Source of the DNA: JAGLTA01 sp023142625
Lineage (GTDB): Bacteria; Patescibacteriota; Patescibacteriia; JAACEG01
Assembly: GCA_030641665.1 (NCBI GenBank)
Contig: DAOWHA010000069.1
Span: 1-26,361, forward strand
Direction: 5' to 3'
Length of the DNA stretch: 26,361 bases
A program made the translations under genes and the position numbers. Below the pieces are notes generated by a model that did no database searches, was not told the origin of the DNA, and saw nothing but the letters and a program-made list of their open reading frames with translations. Positions 1-8,136 of this stretch are shown in pieces; positions within the stretch are counted from its first letter, which is position 1; each line of letters opens with the position of its first letter.

Positions 1-1
1 A

Positions 2-3000
2 TACACAAACAGCCATATCACAATTTCAGACTGTATTTTCAATTCGGCCCGAAGATGGCAGTGGGGTGTGGTGCGTATAGAGGGAAATAATAACTATATT
101 ACTATTCAGAACTGCACCTTTAGGGGTGGTCATGGCGCTACCAATGATGGTACTCTTAGCGGAACATGGGACTTTTTCAATAGTGATGGTAATATTAGCG
201 GCATCTGGAGTTTTACTGGGGACAACGCCACTGTAACCGGAACAAACGGTAATGCTCAGAATGAACTGGATAATGGAGACTATATTAAAATTTATGGGGG
301 AGGAAACTGGTATAAGGTAGATGGAGAACCCAGTGGAGCGAATAATATTACGATTACGCCTGCTTTTCCGTCTTGGAAGAATGATTATGACAAAACAGTA
401 TCTTATTTTGATGCCAGCGCCCATGCTATAGAAAGTCCTTATATTGTCTCTGGAACAGGCGGGAATGCCCAAAATGAATTGGATAATGGGGACTGGATTA
501 GGATTGATGGCGCTTCTATACCTCGCTGGTATGAAATAGATGGAGAGCCGTCAGGGGTTAACTCTATCAAGATTGCTTCAGGATTTTTAGAAAGCAATAC
601 AAATGGAGAAACTCTCAACTACCACGATGTTAGCACTAATCCTTATAGCGAATACCACTATGAATTGCTTTGGATTGCTGCTGGTGAAGGGCGCTCAATT
701 CATCATTGCTTAATTCAGAATAATGCCTTTGTCTATGGCGCATCACATTGTTCTTTGGAATTTCAGACGAACGGCGGGACTGTAGAAAACAACATCATCA
801 GAAACAATGTCATTCGCAATTTAAACCACGGAGCCTTAACCCTCTATGGTATGTCTGGCGCTGGTTCGGACAGCAATCTGGTAGAAAACAATATCATATA
901 TGAGGGAGGAGAAATCTGCAGTCGTGACAACTGCTATGAAAATCTTTGGGGTTCTTCAAGAGATAAGGGAAACGGGAGGCAATTCCAGGGAAGTCTCCAG
1001 CTATTTGGCGATTATAATATCGTTAGAAAAAATATCATATATAACAACGGTCTGGGAATTGCTCTAGATCAGTATTCCCGAGACAATAGAATTTATAACA
1101 ATGTGCTTTATCATAATGTTAGGGGCTTCCATACAAATGTTGCTTTGCCGATGACCATAGATAGTAATATTTTCAAAAATAATATTTTTAAGGACAATAT
1201 TGAGCCCGGAGGCACTGATCCTGTCTTTGCTAATCATCCTATGTTTATATGTTTAACTGGTAGCCCTTGCACTAATGAGTGGTCCTATAATAATTTTGAT
1301 GAAGACAATGACATCAGATACGGAGATTGTAATTATGTCTTTGGCTCCGAACCCTTAAGTTCTTTAGAAACGAATATTCCGACAATATTTCACGATAATT
1401 TAGCGCTTGATCCTTTATTCGTCGATGCAACAAGCTATAATTTTAATTTACAAGACGGGTCTCCAATGATTAATGCCGGTGATTTTTTAACTGAAACTGT
1501 TAGTGCTGGTAGCGGCGCTAATATTCCTGTTGTTGACGCAAGATATTTTATGGATGGATGGGATTTAATTGAAGGCGATTTAATTCAATTAGAATGGCAA
1601 ACTCAAACAGCGAGGATAATTAATGTGGATTATGATAATAATATTATTACCGTAAACACCTCGCTTACATGGGCAGACGGTCAAGGTATTACTTTGGTTT
1701 ATCAAGGTTCAGCTCCCGACATCGGCGCCTACGAATACACCTCTTCCGATACCATCCCTCCTATCCTCTCCAACCCCTCCCCAACAGGAGCTCTCCCTTC
1801 AGGCACAACCCAGACAACAATCTCCATCACCACAAACGAATCAGCCACTTGCAGATATTCCACAGTCCCGAACATAGCATACGCTTCAATAACAAACACA
1901 TTTTCAACAACAGGAGGAACATCCCATTCCCAATCAATCACAGGGCTACAAAACGACAACACATATAATTATTATGTCCGCTGTATTGACGCGGCAGGCA
2001 ATCCTAACACGAACGATTACTTAATTACTTTTTCAGTGGAAGAAAGTGACGGCGGAGGTTCCGATCTCACTCCTCCCACCGGCTCTATCTCTATCAATAG
2101 CGAAGACGCAACAACTAATTCTCAAAATGTTAATCTTTCCATCTCCGCTTCTGACTCATCAGGCGTCACAGAGATGAAAATCTCAAACACGAATGATTTC
2201 AGTTCAACTATTGCAGAAGCATACGGCACCGTTAAATCATGGGCGCTCTCCGCAGGAGACGGATTAAAAACAGTTTACGCTTGGTTTAAAGATACGATCG
2301 GCAACTGGAACACAACTCCGTATTCAGATACGATTTCATTGGACACAAGCGGAGATGATGATGATGGCGGAGGTGGTGGCGGTGGCGGAGGCGGAGGCGG
2401 CGATATCTCCGACACAACTCCTCCCTCCCAGCCCTCTGAATTCGCAGCAACTCCGGCGGACTCTCAAATCATTCTTGCTTGGAATAATCCAACAGACACT
2501 GACTTCGTCCGCGTTAAAATATTAAGAAAAGAAGGAAGCGCTCCGGCTTCCCATAATGATTCCACAGCCCTAATTGTCTATGAAGGAACAAATGAAGAAT
2601 ACACGGACATTGAATTAGACAATGATATTATTTATTATTATTCAATCTTCGCTTATGACGAAAAGCCAAACTATTCAAGCATTTTAACTATATCATCTCA
2701 ACCGACAGAAGGAGAGGCGCCAGTTGAAAATTCTAAAACGCCCCAATCAATATGCTTCGGTTTTGAACCGGCCAGTTTGTTTGGCTTGGACAGCGAAATG
2801 GTGGAATGCATCAGCCTGAGAGAAGCGAAAATAGCGCATGAACATAATCAATTTGTGGCATTAGATAATATTACTATGCCTATTTATGAAAAAATTATTA
2901 TACAAGGACAAGAAAACATAGTTGAACAGGATAAATGTTCCATTGCTTTTTTTATCCATCACGGCACCCCTGCCACTGTAATGTTAGGGTCGGGCGAAAG

Positions 3001-3358
3001 AGCGGGCGTGATCAATTCGTATAAGTCCGCTTTTGGAAAACTGCCCGCAGCGGAAAGCGAATGGCAGGATGTTATTAAAATAGCCAACGGCAGATGGCCG
3101 AGCGAAAAAAGCGAAGAAGCGGAAAGCAAGGCAAAGCAAGAATTCAAAACTGTTTATTTAAGAGATTCTAATATGGACAGCCCGAACGACAACGCGGCGG
3201 TCACAGTCATTGCTTACGGGCTGCGTCCGGCAAACAGAAATATGGATTCAGAAAAAGCCGGCATCAGGATTTTTAGGAGTATTTATGGGTATGATCCGGA
3301 AAACGCGGTTAATTGGGATATCGTGAGGGCGATTGCTTATTCCGGGTCAGAGAGGTAA
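2..3358 (+). CDS. Large secreted beta-helix / Fn3-like surface protein, 5'-truncated by window edge
   Basis: The frame is open to the first base, so the true start lies outside; the GTG at 68 is only the first possible start inside the window, and the codons before it already read as beta-helix sequence. Numbering from that GTG (1096 residues): about 1-480 are Asn-rich beta-helix coils with repeated NNxI and ENNII steps, of the NosD/pectate-lyase type. Residues 56-115 and 127-186 are a duplicated module sharing NAQNELDNGD and DGEPSG. Ig/Fn3-like domains follow at about 555-660 and 665-760, then an acidic/poly-Gly linker, then an Fn3-like domain. The C-terminus (about 930-1096) has a duplicated motif (E-R/K-A-G ... 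W ... I-A ... G). No enzymatic residues could be assigned. It probably acts at the cell surface in adhesion or polysaccharide binding. The Ig/Fn3 part from about 1720 uses more C-ending codons than the beta-helix, which suggests module shuffling. Confidence 0.85.
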   Translation, partial: YTNSHITISDCIFNSARRWQWGVVRIEGNNNYITIQNCTFRGGHGATNDGTLSGTWDFFNSDGNISGIWSFTGDNATVTGTNGNAQNELDNGDYIKIYGGGNWYKVDGEPSGANNITITPAFPSWKNDYDKTVSYFDASAHAIESPYIVSGTGGNAQNELDNGDWIRIDGASIPRWYEIDGEPSGVNSIKIASGFLESNTNGETLNYHDVSTNPYSEYHYELLWIAAGEGRSIHHCLIQNNAFVYGASHCSLEFQTNGGTVENNIIRNNVIRNLNHGALTLYGMSGAGSDSNLVENNIIYEGGEICSRDNCYENLWGSSRDKGNGRQFQGSLQLFGDYNIVRKNIIYNNGLGIALDQYSRDNRIYNNVLYHNVRGFHTNVALPMTIDSNIFKNNIFKDNIEPGGTDPVFANHPMFICLTGSPCTNEWSYNNFDEDNDIRYGDCNYVFGSEPLSSLETNIPTIFHDNLALDPLFVDATSYNFNLQDGSPMINAGDFLTETVSAGSGANIPVVDARYFMDGWDLIEGDLIQLEWQTQTARIINVDYDNNIITVNTSLTWADGQGITLVYQGSAPDIGAYEYTSSDTIPPILSNPSPTGALPSGTTQTTISITTNESATCRYSTVPNIAYASITNTFSTTGGTSHSQSITGLQNDNTYNYYVRCIDAAGNPNTNDYLITFSVEESDGGGSDLTPPTGSISINSEDATTNSQNVNLSISASDSSGVTEMKISNTNDFSSTIAEAYGTVKSWALSAGDGLKTVYAWFKDTIGNWNTTPYSDTISLDTSGDDDDGGGGGGGGGGGGDISDTTPPSQPSEFAATPADSQIILAWNNPTDTDFVRVKILRKEGSAPASHNDSTALIVYEGTNEEYTDIELDNDIIYYYSIFAYDEKPNYSSILTISSQPTEGEAPVENSKTPQSICFGFEPASLFGLDSEMVECISLREAKIAHEHNQFVALDNITMPIYEKIIIQGQENIVEQDKCSIAFFIHHGTPATVMLGSGERAGVINSYKSAFGKLPAAESEWQDVIKIANGRWPSEKSEEAESKAKQEFKTVYLRDSNMDSPNDNAAVTVIAYGLRPANRNMDSEKAGIRIFRSIYGYDPENAVNWDIVRAIAYSGSER
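233..625 (+). repeat. Tandem duplicated protein module inside the beta-helix gene
   Basis: Two consecutive units of about 60 codons (233-412 and 446-625) encode V-T/S-G-T-x-G-N-A-Q-N-E-L-D-N-G-D, then W-Y-x-[VI]-D-G-E-P-S-G, then a short I-x-I strand. Protein identity is high but the DNA has diverged at third positions, so the duplication is old or under protein-level selection. A weaker relative (GDLIQLE ... ITV ... GQGITLVY) recurs at about 1549-1722. Confidence 0.8.
2350..2403 (+). repeat. Low-complexity Asp/poly-Gly linker tract
   Basis: GAT repeats followed by about twelve GGN codons encode a flexible acidic/Gly linker between Ig-like and Fn3-like domains. The tract is far more G-rich than its surroundings and is a likely site of length variation. 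Confidence 0.75.
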
Positions 3359-3363
3359 AACAA

Positions 3364-3391
3364 AACGCGCAATATGTGATAATTGCGCGTT
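3364..3391. terminator. Bidirectional intrinsic terminator between convergent genes
   Basis: A 10-bp perfect stem (AACGCGCAAT with ATTGCGCGTT) surrounds an 8-nt loop. Read leftward it is followed by TTTTGTTTTA, a good U-tract for the membrane-protein gene ending at 3422. Read rightward the tail is A/T-mixed, reaching seven Ts about 18 nt later, and serves the beta-helix gene less well. Confidence 0.75.
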
Positions 3392-3421
3392 AAAATAATT
3401 ATAATATTTTTTTCGCTGTTT

Positions 3422-4072
3422 TTACTCTAAAATCTTCCTTTTGCGGGTAATTAGGTAATAAATAGTTATAGAAGCGACTACTGTGAGAATTCCTGTTAAA
3501 TTCAAAAACAGATCATTGGCCGTATCTGTCCCCGGACCCAGGCGATTAGTATGAAAAAAAACATCTTCTAAATATTCTTCAACTTCATAAATCGCCGACA
3601 AGCTCATAGCGCCTGTTGCGGCAAGCAATAATGATAACTTAAGCCGCCCTGTTTTTAGCAGCAAGCTGAATCTAAATCTATCAATCCAAAAAGCGCTCAC
3701 AACTATAAATAGAGTAAAGCAAACGACAGCGCTAATGAAAAAATGCGCAAACTGATCCCACCAATTATACCTGCTGTAAAAATGAAAAAAGTCGCCGAAA
3801 GCGTCTAAACTTAAACCTGCCGTTACAATAAGCCAAATTGACCAATGAAGGTAATTTCCTTTTAACTGCTTATACTTATGGGCGACAAATTCCAATAAAA
3901 TTAAACTTGCTGTTGAAGTAATTACTAACCCGAGCCATGTGAACTGCGTGCTAAACCGCAAAATTTTTGAATAGTTCAACAGTTCAAAAATAATCAGTCC
4001 GGCGAAAATAAAACGAAAAAAATTAATTATAATTAACTCTTTTTTTTCTTTATGGAGTTTAAAAAAATTCAT
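3422..4072 (-). CDS. Polytopic membrane protein, YjdF/DUF2238-like
   Basis: This 216-residue protein has about six hydrophobic segments and a basic C-terminal tail (RKRK). Conserved-looking polar residues sit at helix ends: D90, D94 and H97; D106 and H110 (WWDQFAHF); E163, E165 and E166 in YEVEEYLED; and D183 with D187 in GTDTANDL. This order (D..D..H, D..H, YE..E, D..ND) resembles the YjdF/DUF2238 family of inner-membrane proteins of unknown function. The family match is from memory of the motif pattern, not a search. The gene starts 33 nt after the pheT stop, with no clear promoter, so it is probably co-transcribed with pheT. The stop is followed by the terminator at 3364-3391. Confidence 0.7.
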   Translation of the reverse strand: MNFFKLHKEKKELIIINFFRFIFAGLIIFELLNYSKILRFSTQFTWLGLVITSTASLILLEFVAHKYKQLKGNYLHWSIWLIVTAGLSLDAFGDFFHFYSRYNWWDQFAHFFISAVVCFTLFIVVSAFWIDRFRFSLLLKTGRLKLSLLLAATGAMSLSAIYEVEEYLEDVFFHTNRLGPGTDTANDLFLNLTGILTVVASITIYYLITRKRKILE

Positions 4073-4105
4073 AGTTTTTTATCTTACTACATTATTGTCC
4101 TGAAT

Positions 4106-6532
4106 TTAAAAATCGCGGATTTCCGCTTTGAATCTATTTCTTAAATGGCTCACCAATTTTCCCTGCAAATCGTCAACCTCTTCTGAAACAAGAGTTCTGC
4201 TTGCTTGATAAATAATATGAAAAGCTAAGCTTTTTTTACCGTCTCCTAATTTTCCGCCAACGAATTCATCAAACAGTTCAACGCTCCTTATGTCTTTATT
4301 AAATTTTAAAATCTCTTTTCTAATGTCGCTATACGGCAATTTCGCGCCAATAACAAAAGCGAGATCGCGGACGACAGGCGGATATTTTTCGCTTTTCTTG
4401 TATTTTTTACTCCCTGCTTTTTCTATTTCGCGGAATAGTTTTTTTAAGTTAATTTCAGTAAAAACGGCATCTTTTTTAATCCCTATATTTTTAGCCGTTG
4501 CGCTTTTTAAAACATTTATTAAGCCTATTTCTGTTTTCCCGACTTTAATTTGCGCGGCAAACTTTTTATCCGCCCAATTTGCGGCATTTTTTGCTTGTCC
4601 AAAACTTGCGGTTAAATCAAATTGCGACAATAAACATTCAATAATCCCTTTTGTTTCTTTAAACAAATCTGCTTTTTCGCCGCCTGCCAAAACAACCCCC
4701 AGCATTTTTTCCTGCCTCGGCAATTTTTCCCTATTTTTGCTGTCTTTATAAATTTCGCCGTCTTCTGAAAAATAAATGCTGCCGATTTCAAACAAACGAA
4801 TTTCATTAAAATTCGCCTGATTGGTTTTTATGTTTTCAATTAAATTAACTGCTAAATCCTGCCTTAACATTGTCTGGCGGCTTGAAATCGGATTTGCCAG
4901 CCTAATATAATTTGAAAAATCGATTCCTAATTTTGTTAATTGCTTTTCGCCTGCGAATGAATAATTATAAACTTCTGACAAAGCAGGCGCTCCAGCCAAA
5001 ATATTTTTAATTTTTCTCTCTAAAATTTGTTCCTGCTGAATCAGAGGCGCTTTTATTTCCGCTCGCGGCATTTTTAACTTTAAATTATCATAACCGTAAA
5101 TCCTCACAATTTCCTCAACTAAATCTTCAGAGATTGTTATATCGCGTCCAGCGCGCCAGCTCGGAATTTCAACGATTAAAATATTTTTCTGATTTTTATC
5201 TTTTTTAATTTTAAATCCTAAACTTGTTAAAATTTCAATAACTTTTTTTTCTGTAATATCAACTCCTATTTTTTTGTCCAGCCATTCTAAATTTAATTTA
5301 ATAATTTTTAAGCTTTCTTTAAATTGTTTTTTGTCAATTAAGTAGCTGGCGATTTTCGCTTGCGGGCAAATCTCTTTTATCAATTCAACCGCGCGCGCGA
5401 TCGCAATTTCACACAAATTTGGATCAAGCCCTTTTTCAAATCGCATTGAAGATTCTGTCCGAGTTCCGATTTTTTGCGATGTTTTTCTTATTGATAAAAA
5501 ATCAAAATTCGCGGATTCAATAATTACCGAATCTGTTTTTTCTGTAATTCCACTGACCGCTCCGCCAATCACGCCCGCAATCGCAATCGGCTTTTTGCCG
5601 TCCGCGATAACTAAAATTTCTTTATCTAATTCTTTTTTCTCTCCGTCTAAAGTTTCTATAACTTCGCTTTTTTTAGCTTGTCTTACAATAATTTTATCAA
5701 CTGAATTTCTATCAAAAGCGTGGAGGGGCTGCCCTAATTCCAGCATCACATAATTTGTTATGTCAACAATATTGTTAATCGGCTTCATCCCAACCGCAAT
5801 CAATCTTTTTTGCATCCATTCTGGCGACAGCTCAATTTTAATCCCGCTCATTTCTATCGCCATATATCGCTGGCATAATTCTAGATTTTTAATTTCAACA
5901 CTAATTTTTTTGCCAGTATACTTTTTTAAATTTTTCAAATTAATATTCTGTTCTTTTAATTTAACTTTTAAGAATGCGCTAATCTCTCTTGCTATTCCAT
6001 AATGCCCCCATAAGTCCGGGCGATTTGTGATTGACTTATTGTCAACTTCAAATATCATATCTTTTAATCCTAACGCTTTAATAATAGGGGTGCCATTCTT
6101 AATGCTTCTATTAAAAAAACGGATGCTTACACCTTCTTTAAGCAGCCCTAACTCTTGATCAAGGCAAAACATTCCTTCTGATATTTCTCCGCGCAGTTTA
6201 GTCTTAATAATCTTTACGCCGCTAGGCAAAATCGTTGGCGCTAAAGCCATCGGTATTTTAAAACCGACATTTACATCCACCATTTGGCCAAAAATAATCT
6301 GGCGCGGCTTTTTTTCGCCCACATCTACTTGTGCTATGCTTAATTTATCCGCATTAAGATGATTTTTTATTTTAAGTATCTCTCCAACAACAACTCCGCT
6401 CAAATTTTTTCCCTGTTTTTCAACCCCGTCAATTTCAACAGTGTGCATTGTCAAACGCAAACCCAACTCCTCCGAAGTCATTGAACTCGGAATCTCAACA
6501 AAATCCTTTAACCAATTTAATGATATAAACAT
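4106..6532 (-). CDS. pheT: Phenylalanine--tRNA ligase beta subunit
   Basis: This 808-residue protein has normal length and full domain order for bacterial PheT: an N-terminal EMAP/tRNA-binding OB fold (about 45-133), the B3/B4 editing region with PLHAFD, a B5 domain (about 405-480), a catalytic-like core with NPISS and a C-terminal anticodon-binding ferredoxin fold (about 717-808, from YPPVVRDLAF). With PheS it forms the cytoplasmic alpha2-beta2 enzyme that charges tRNA-Phe. There is no Shine-Dalgarno sequence; the ATG is preceded by AAAAATT. Unusually it is not adjacent to pheS: about 3 kb with four other genes lies between them. Its first 12 codons are nearly duplicated upstream at 7430-7467. 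The 35-nt gap to the STAS-like gene suggests it is still transcribed from upstream. Confidence 0.97.
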   Translation of the reverse strand: MFISLNWLKDFVEIPSSMTSEELGLRLTMHTVEIDGVEKQGKNLSGVVVGEILKIKNHLNADKLSIAQVDVGEKKPRQIIFGQMVDVNVGFKIPMALAPTILPSGVKIIKTKLRGEISEGMFCLDQELGLLKEGVSIRFFNRSIKNGTPIIKALGLKDMIFEVDNKSITNRPDLWGHYGIAREISAFLKVKLKEQNINLKNLKKYTGKKISVEIKNLELCQRYMAIEMSGIKIELSPEWMQKRLIAVGMKPINNIVDITNYVMLELGQPLHAFDRNSVDKIIVRQAKKSEVIETLDGEKKELDKEILVIADGKKPIAIAGVIGGAVSGITEKTDSVIIESANFDFLSIRKTSQKIGTRTESSMRFEKGLDPNLCEIAIARAVELIKEICPQAKIASYLIDKKQFKESLKIIKLNLEWLDKKIGVDITEKKVIEILTSLGFKIKKDKNQKNILIVEIPSWRAGRDITISEDLVEEIVRIYGYDNLKLKMPRAEIKAPLIQQEQILERKIKNILAGAPALSEVYNYSFAGEKQLTKLGIDFSNYIRLANPISSRQTMLRQDLAVNLIENIKTNQANFNEIRLFEIGSIYFSEDGEIYKDSKNREKLPRQEKMLGVVLAGGEKADLFKETKGIIECLLSQFDLTASFGQAKNAANWADKKFAAQIKVGKTEIGLINVLKSATAKNIGIKKDAVFTEINLKKLFREIEKAGSKKYKKSEKYPPVVRDLAFVIGAKLPYSDIRKEILKFNKDIRSVELFDEFVGGKLGDGKKSLAFHIIYQASRTLVSEEVDDLQGKLVSHLRNRFKAEIRDF

Positions 6533-6534
6533 AA
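6497..6534 (-). repeat. Direct repeat copy A: authentic 5' end of pheT
   Basis: These 38 bases match 7430-7467 at 35 positions, in the same orientation. The repeat covers the pheT ATG and about 12 codons (MFISLNWLKDFV). The period is 933 bp and encloses the STAS-like and GHKL genes. It resembles a cassette boundary in which the target gene 5' end was regenerated. Confidence 0.85.
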
Positions 6535-6567
6535 TTTTTATTCACAAAACAAAATTTTTGCAATTAT

Positions 6568-6849
6568 TTAAATTTTTAATCCTGAATATTCTCGAAGAAT
6601 TTCTAAAGTTTTCTTAACAGTAACATTATCTGTATTAAGCAATTCAACATTTTTAAAATTTTTAGCTAATTTTGTGATGACCTCATCTGCCCATGACGGC
6701 GTTAGCACTTTTACCCCTTTAAAATCAATTTCAATTAATTCGTTTTTATCTAAATCTTTAAGCAGATAAGCCGACATTGCTAAAAAAGCCTCTTTCCCCG
6801 CAGGTCTTGAAATTAAAACTTCACCAAATTTTTTTATCTCTATGCGCAT
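6568..6849 (-). CDS. STAS-like protein (DUF4325 type)
   Basis: A 93-residue single-domain protein. The central segment EIDFKGVKVLTPSWADEV (about 40-57) has the beta strand, Ser (S52) and helix arrangement of STAS-like DUF4325 proteins: a buried IDF strand followed by S-x-A-D-E. In true anti-anti-sigma factors the equivalent Ser is phosphorylated by the partner kinase. The gene starts 2 nt after the stop of the GHKL ATPase gene, a spacing that argues for translational coupling and a shared function. Known pairs of this type suggest a partner-switching or sensor role; no sigma factor lies nearby, so the target is unknown. Family recognition is from motif memory. Confidence 0.75.
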   Translation of the reverse strand: MRIEIKKFGEVLISRPAGKEAFLAMSAYLLKDLDKNELIEIDFKGVKVLTPSWADEVITKLAKNFKNVELLNTDNVTVKKTLEILREYSGLKI

Positions 6850-6851
6850 AT

Positions 6852-7427
6852 TTAAAGTTTAATTATAGTTAAACATCCTTGAAAATATTTATCTGTTTTT
6901 TTGATTATCATTTTATTATTTAATTTTGCAATCGCATTTCCAGAATAAAAATCCATATTAATTCCAAAACTTTTTGTATTGATGCGAACGAATTTTAAGC
7001 CATTGCCTCTGTTTTCAGGAGCCCTGCCTGAAATTTTTTCAGTAAAAGCGGTATGTAATGCGCTTGAATCGTCCTTTAATTCTGGCTTGACTCTTTTTAA
7101 TGTTTTTAAAACTCCCTGTCCCCTATCAGCTAAACAAATTTTTAATTTATTATCAATAATTTCATACGCAAAAAAAATTCCGATAATATCCGTCCAACTT
7201 CCTAAATTATGATCAAAAGAATTATTCCCAATCTCGCCGGCAATGGCAGCGGCTATATAAATATTTTCTTCTTTTATTTGATGACTTTTTAATAAACAGG
7301 CAACCATCTTATCTAATCGCGACTGAAAAATATCACGCGTTGAACAATAATATTCACTATTTGTATCAAGTTTATCGCTGCTATCAGATATCCAATCATA
7401 AACTAATTTTTCAATATTTTGATTCAT
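6852..7427 (-). CDS. GHKL-type ATP-binding protein (histidine-kinase-like ATPase)
   Basis: This 191-residue protein is essentially one HATPase domain. The N-box is EIGNNSFDH (E65, N68, N69), the G1 box DRGQGV (D101, G103, G105) and the G2 box NRGNGL (G140-G142). There is no dimerisation/His domain, no sensor and no membrane segment, so it is not a full histidine kinase; it resembles stand-alone anti-sigma or serine-kinase type GHKL proteins. It forms a two-gene unit with the STAS-like gene (2-nt gap). Its ATG overlaps the TGA of a 13-codon pheT-like mini-ORF (7424-7465), implying translation by reinitiation. The direct repeats on both sides suggest it arrived as part of a cassette. Confidence 0.8.
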   Translation of the reverse strand: MNQNIEKLVYDWISDSSDKLDTNSEYYCSTRDIFQSRLDKMVACLLKSHQIKEENIYIAAAIAGEIGNNSFDHNLGSWTDIIGIFFAYEIIDNKLKICLADRGQGVLKTLKRVKPELKDDSSALHTAFTEKISGRAPENRGNGLKFVRINTKSFGINMDFYSGNAIAKLNNKMIIKKTDKYFQGCLTIIKL

Positions 7428-7465
7428 AAAACAAAACTCTTTAACAAATTTAATGATATAAACAT
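7424..7465 (-). pseudogene. pheT 5' remnant: 13-codon mini-ORF overlapping the GHKL start
   Basis: It reads MFISLNLLKSFVL and stops at TGA, against MFISLNWLKDFVE at the true pheT start. The final TTATGA overlaps the GHKL gene's ATG by 4 nt (ATGA). It is either the original pheT start cut off by an insertion or a copy carried in with the cassette. It now looks suited to act as a leader ORF coupling translation into the GHKL gene. Confidence 0.75.
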
Positions 7466-7467
7466 AA
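7430..7467 (-). repeat. Direct repeat copy B of the pheT 5' end
   Basis: Same orientation as 6497-6534; 35 of 38 bases are identical, with mismatches at repeat positions 8, 9 and 17. It ends 3 nt from the GHKL start codon, so the boundary of the inserted gene pair is sharp on this side. Confidence 0.85.
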
Positions 7468-7475
7468 AAAAATTA

Positions 7476-7504
7476 TTTATACAAATTTTTTACTATCTCG
7501 TCGA
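7476..7504 (-). promoter_or_regulatory. Possible promoter before the pheT remnant / GHKL gene
   Basis: Reading leftward: TCGACG, 17 nt, TATAAA (4/6 and 5/6 to sigma-70 consensus). The predicted start, about 7469, lies only about 4 nt before the mini-ORF ATG, which would make this a nearly leaderless message. The -35 match is weak in an AT-rich context. Confidence 0.35.
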
Positions 7505-7598
7505 TTAATTCTTGATTGCTAAATAAAGTTAATAAAATAATTTTATTTTATTTTTTTCTATGTTTGTGAAATTACTCATATTATTATATTTAAAAAAT

Positions 7599-8105
7599 CT
7601 ATTTAAAAAATTCAAAAGTTTCATCTGCTTTTCCAATCGCAAGTTTTGCGCTAACTTGCTTTTTTCGCAAAATTGAATAATCTAATTTATTAAATTTAAT
7701 CTTATTATTTCGTGTTTTAGCCAAGGTGATATGCGGTCTGAATCTATCATCAATTCCGCTAATTAATTTAAACTGCTTTAATTTCTTTTTTAATTTATTT
7801 TGGAGATTTATCAACTCTTGATTTTTTAAGATTGATATTTCTATCCAGCTCCCTTTATTTTTTGATGGTAAAATTGTAATTCCTGAAAAATCAACAAAAT
7901 ATTCTGATTTAATATTTTTTGTTATATTAGCCAATTCTTTTTTATTTAATTCTGCTCGGGATTCAAATTTGATAACAGTAATATGCGGAATAGATAATTT
8001 ATTCAAATCAAATATTATATCTAAGCCAAGTTTAATTTCAAAATAAAGATCAATTATTTTTTTGTCTATTTTTTTATCAAAAATTAGAGCGATATTATAA
8101 GTCAT
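7599..8105 (-). CDS. 2H phosphoesterase superfamily protein (LigT / 2'-5' RNA ligase-like)
   Basis: A 168-residue protein with the two H-x-T motifs that define the 2H fold: PHIT at H41/T43 and RPHITLAK at H125/T127, spaced as in LigT, ThpR and cyclic phosphodiesterases. These enzymes act on 2',3'-cyclic phosphate or 2'-5' linked RNA ends; the substrate cannot be told from the sequence. Length is close to the family norm. It follows the AAA ATPase gene by 31 nt and is probably co-transcribed with it. The ATG is preceded by AAAAATT and no SD. It lies within the block separating pheS from pheT. Confidence 0.85.
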   Translation of the reverse strand: MTYNIALIFDKKIDKKIIDLYFEIKLGLDIIFDLNKLSIPHITVIKFESRAELNKKELANITKNIKSEYFVDFSGITILPSKNKGSWIEISILKNQELINLQNKLKKKLKQFKLISGIDDRFRPHITLAKTRNNKIKFNKLDYSILRKKQVSAKLAIGKADETFEFFK

Positions 8106-8136
8106 AATTTTTATTATTCAACTATCCAAGCGATAT

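Noticed and set aside
26..472. 148-codon antisense ORF opposite the beta-helix gene
   Set aside because: It is a shadow of the real + strand frame, with no initiation signals and low-complexity composition.
7531..7552. AT-only inverted repeat AATAAAAT/ATTTTATT as a terminator of the 2H gene
   Set aside because: The stem is AT-only and the U-tract follows only on the + strand, where no gene ends; chance is likely in this AT-rich gap.
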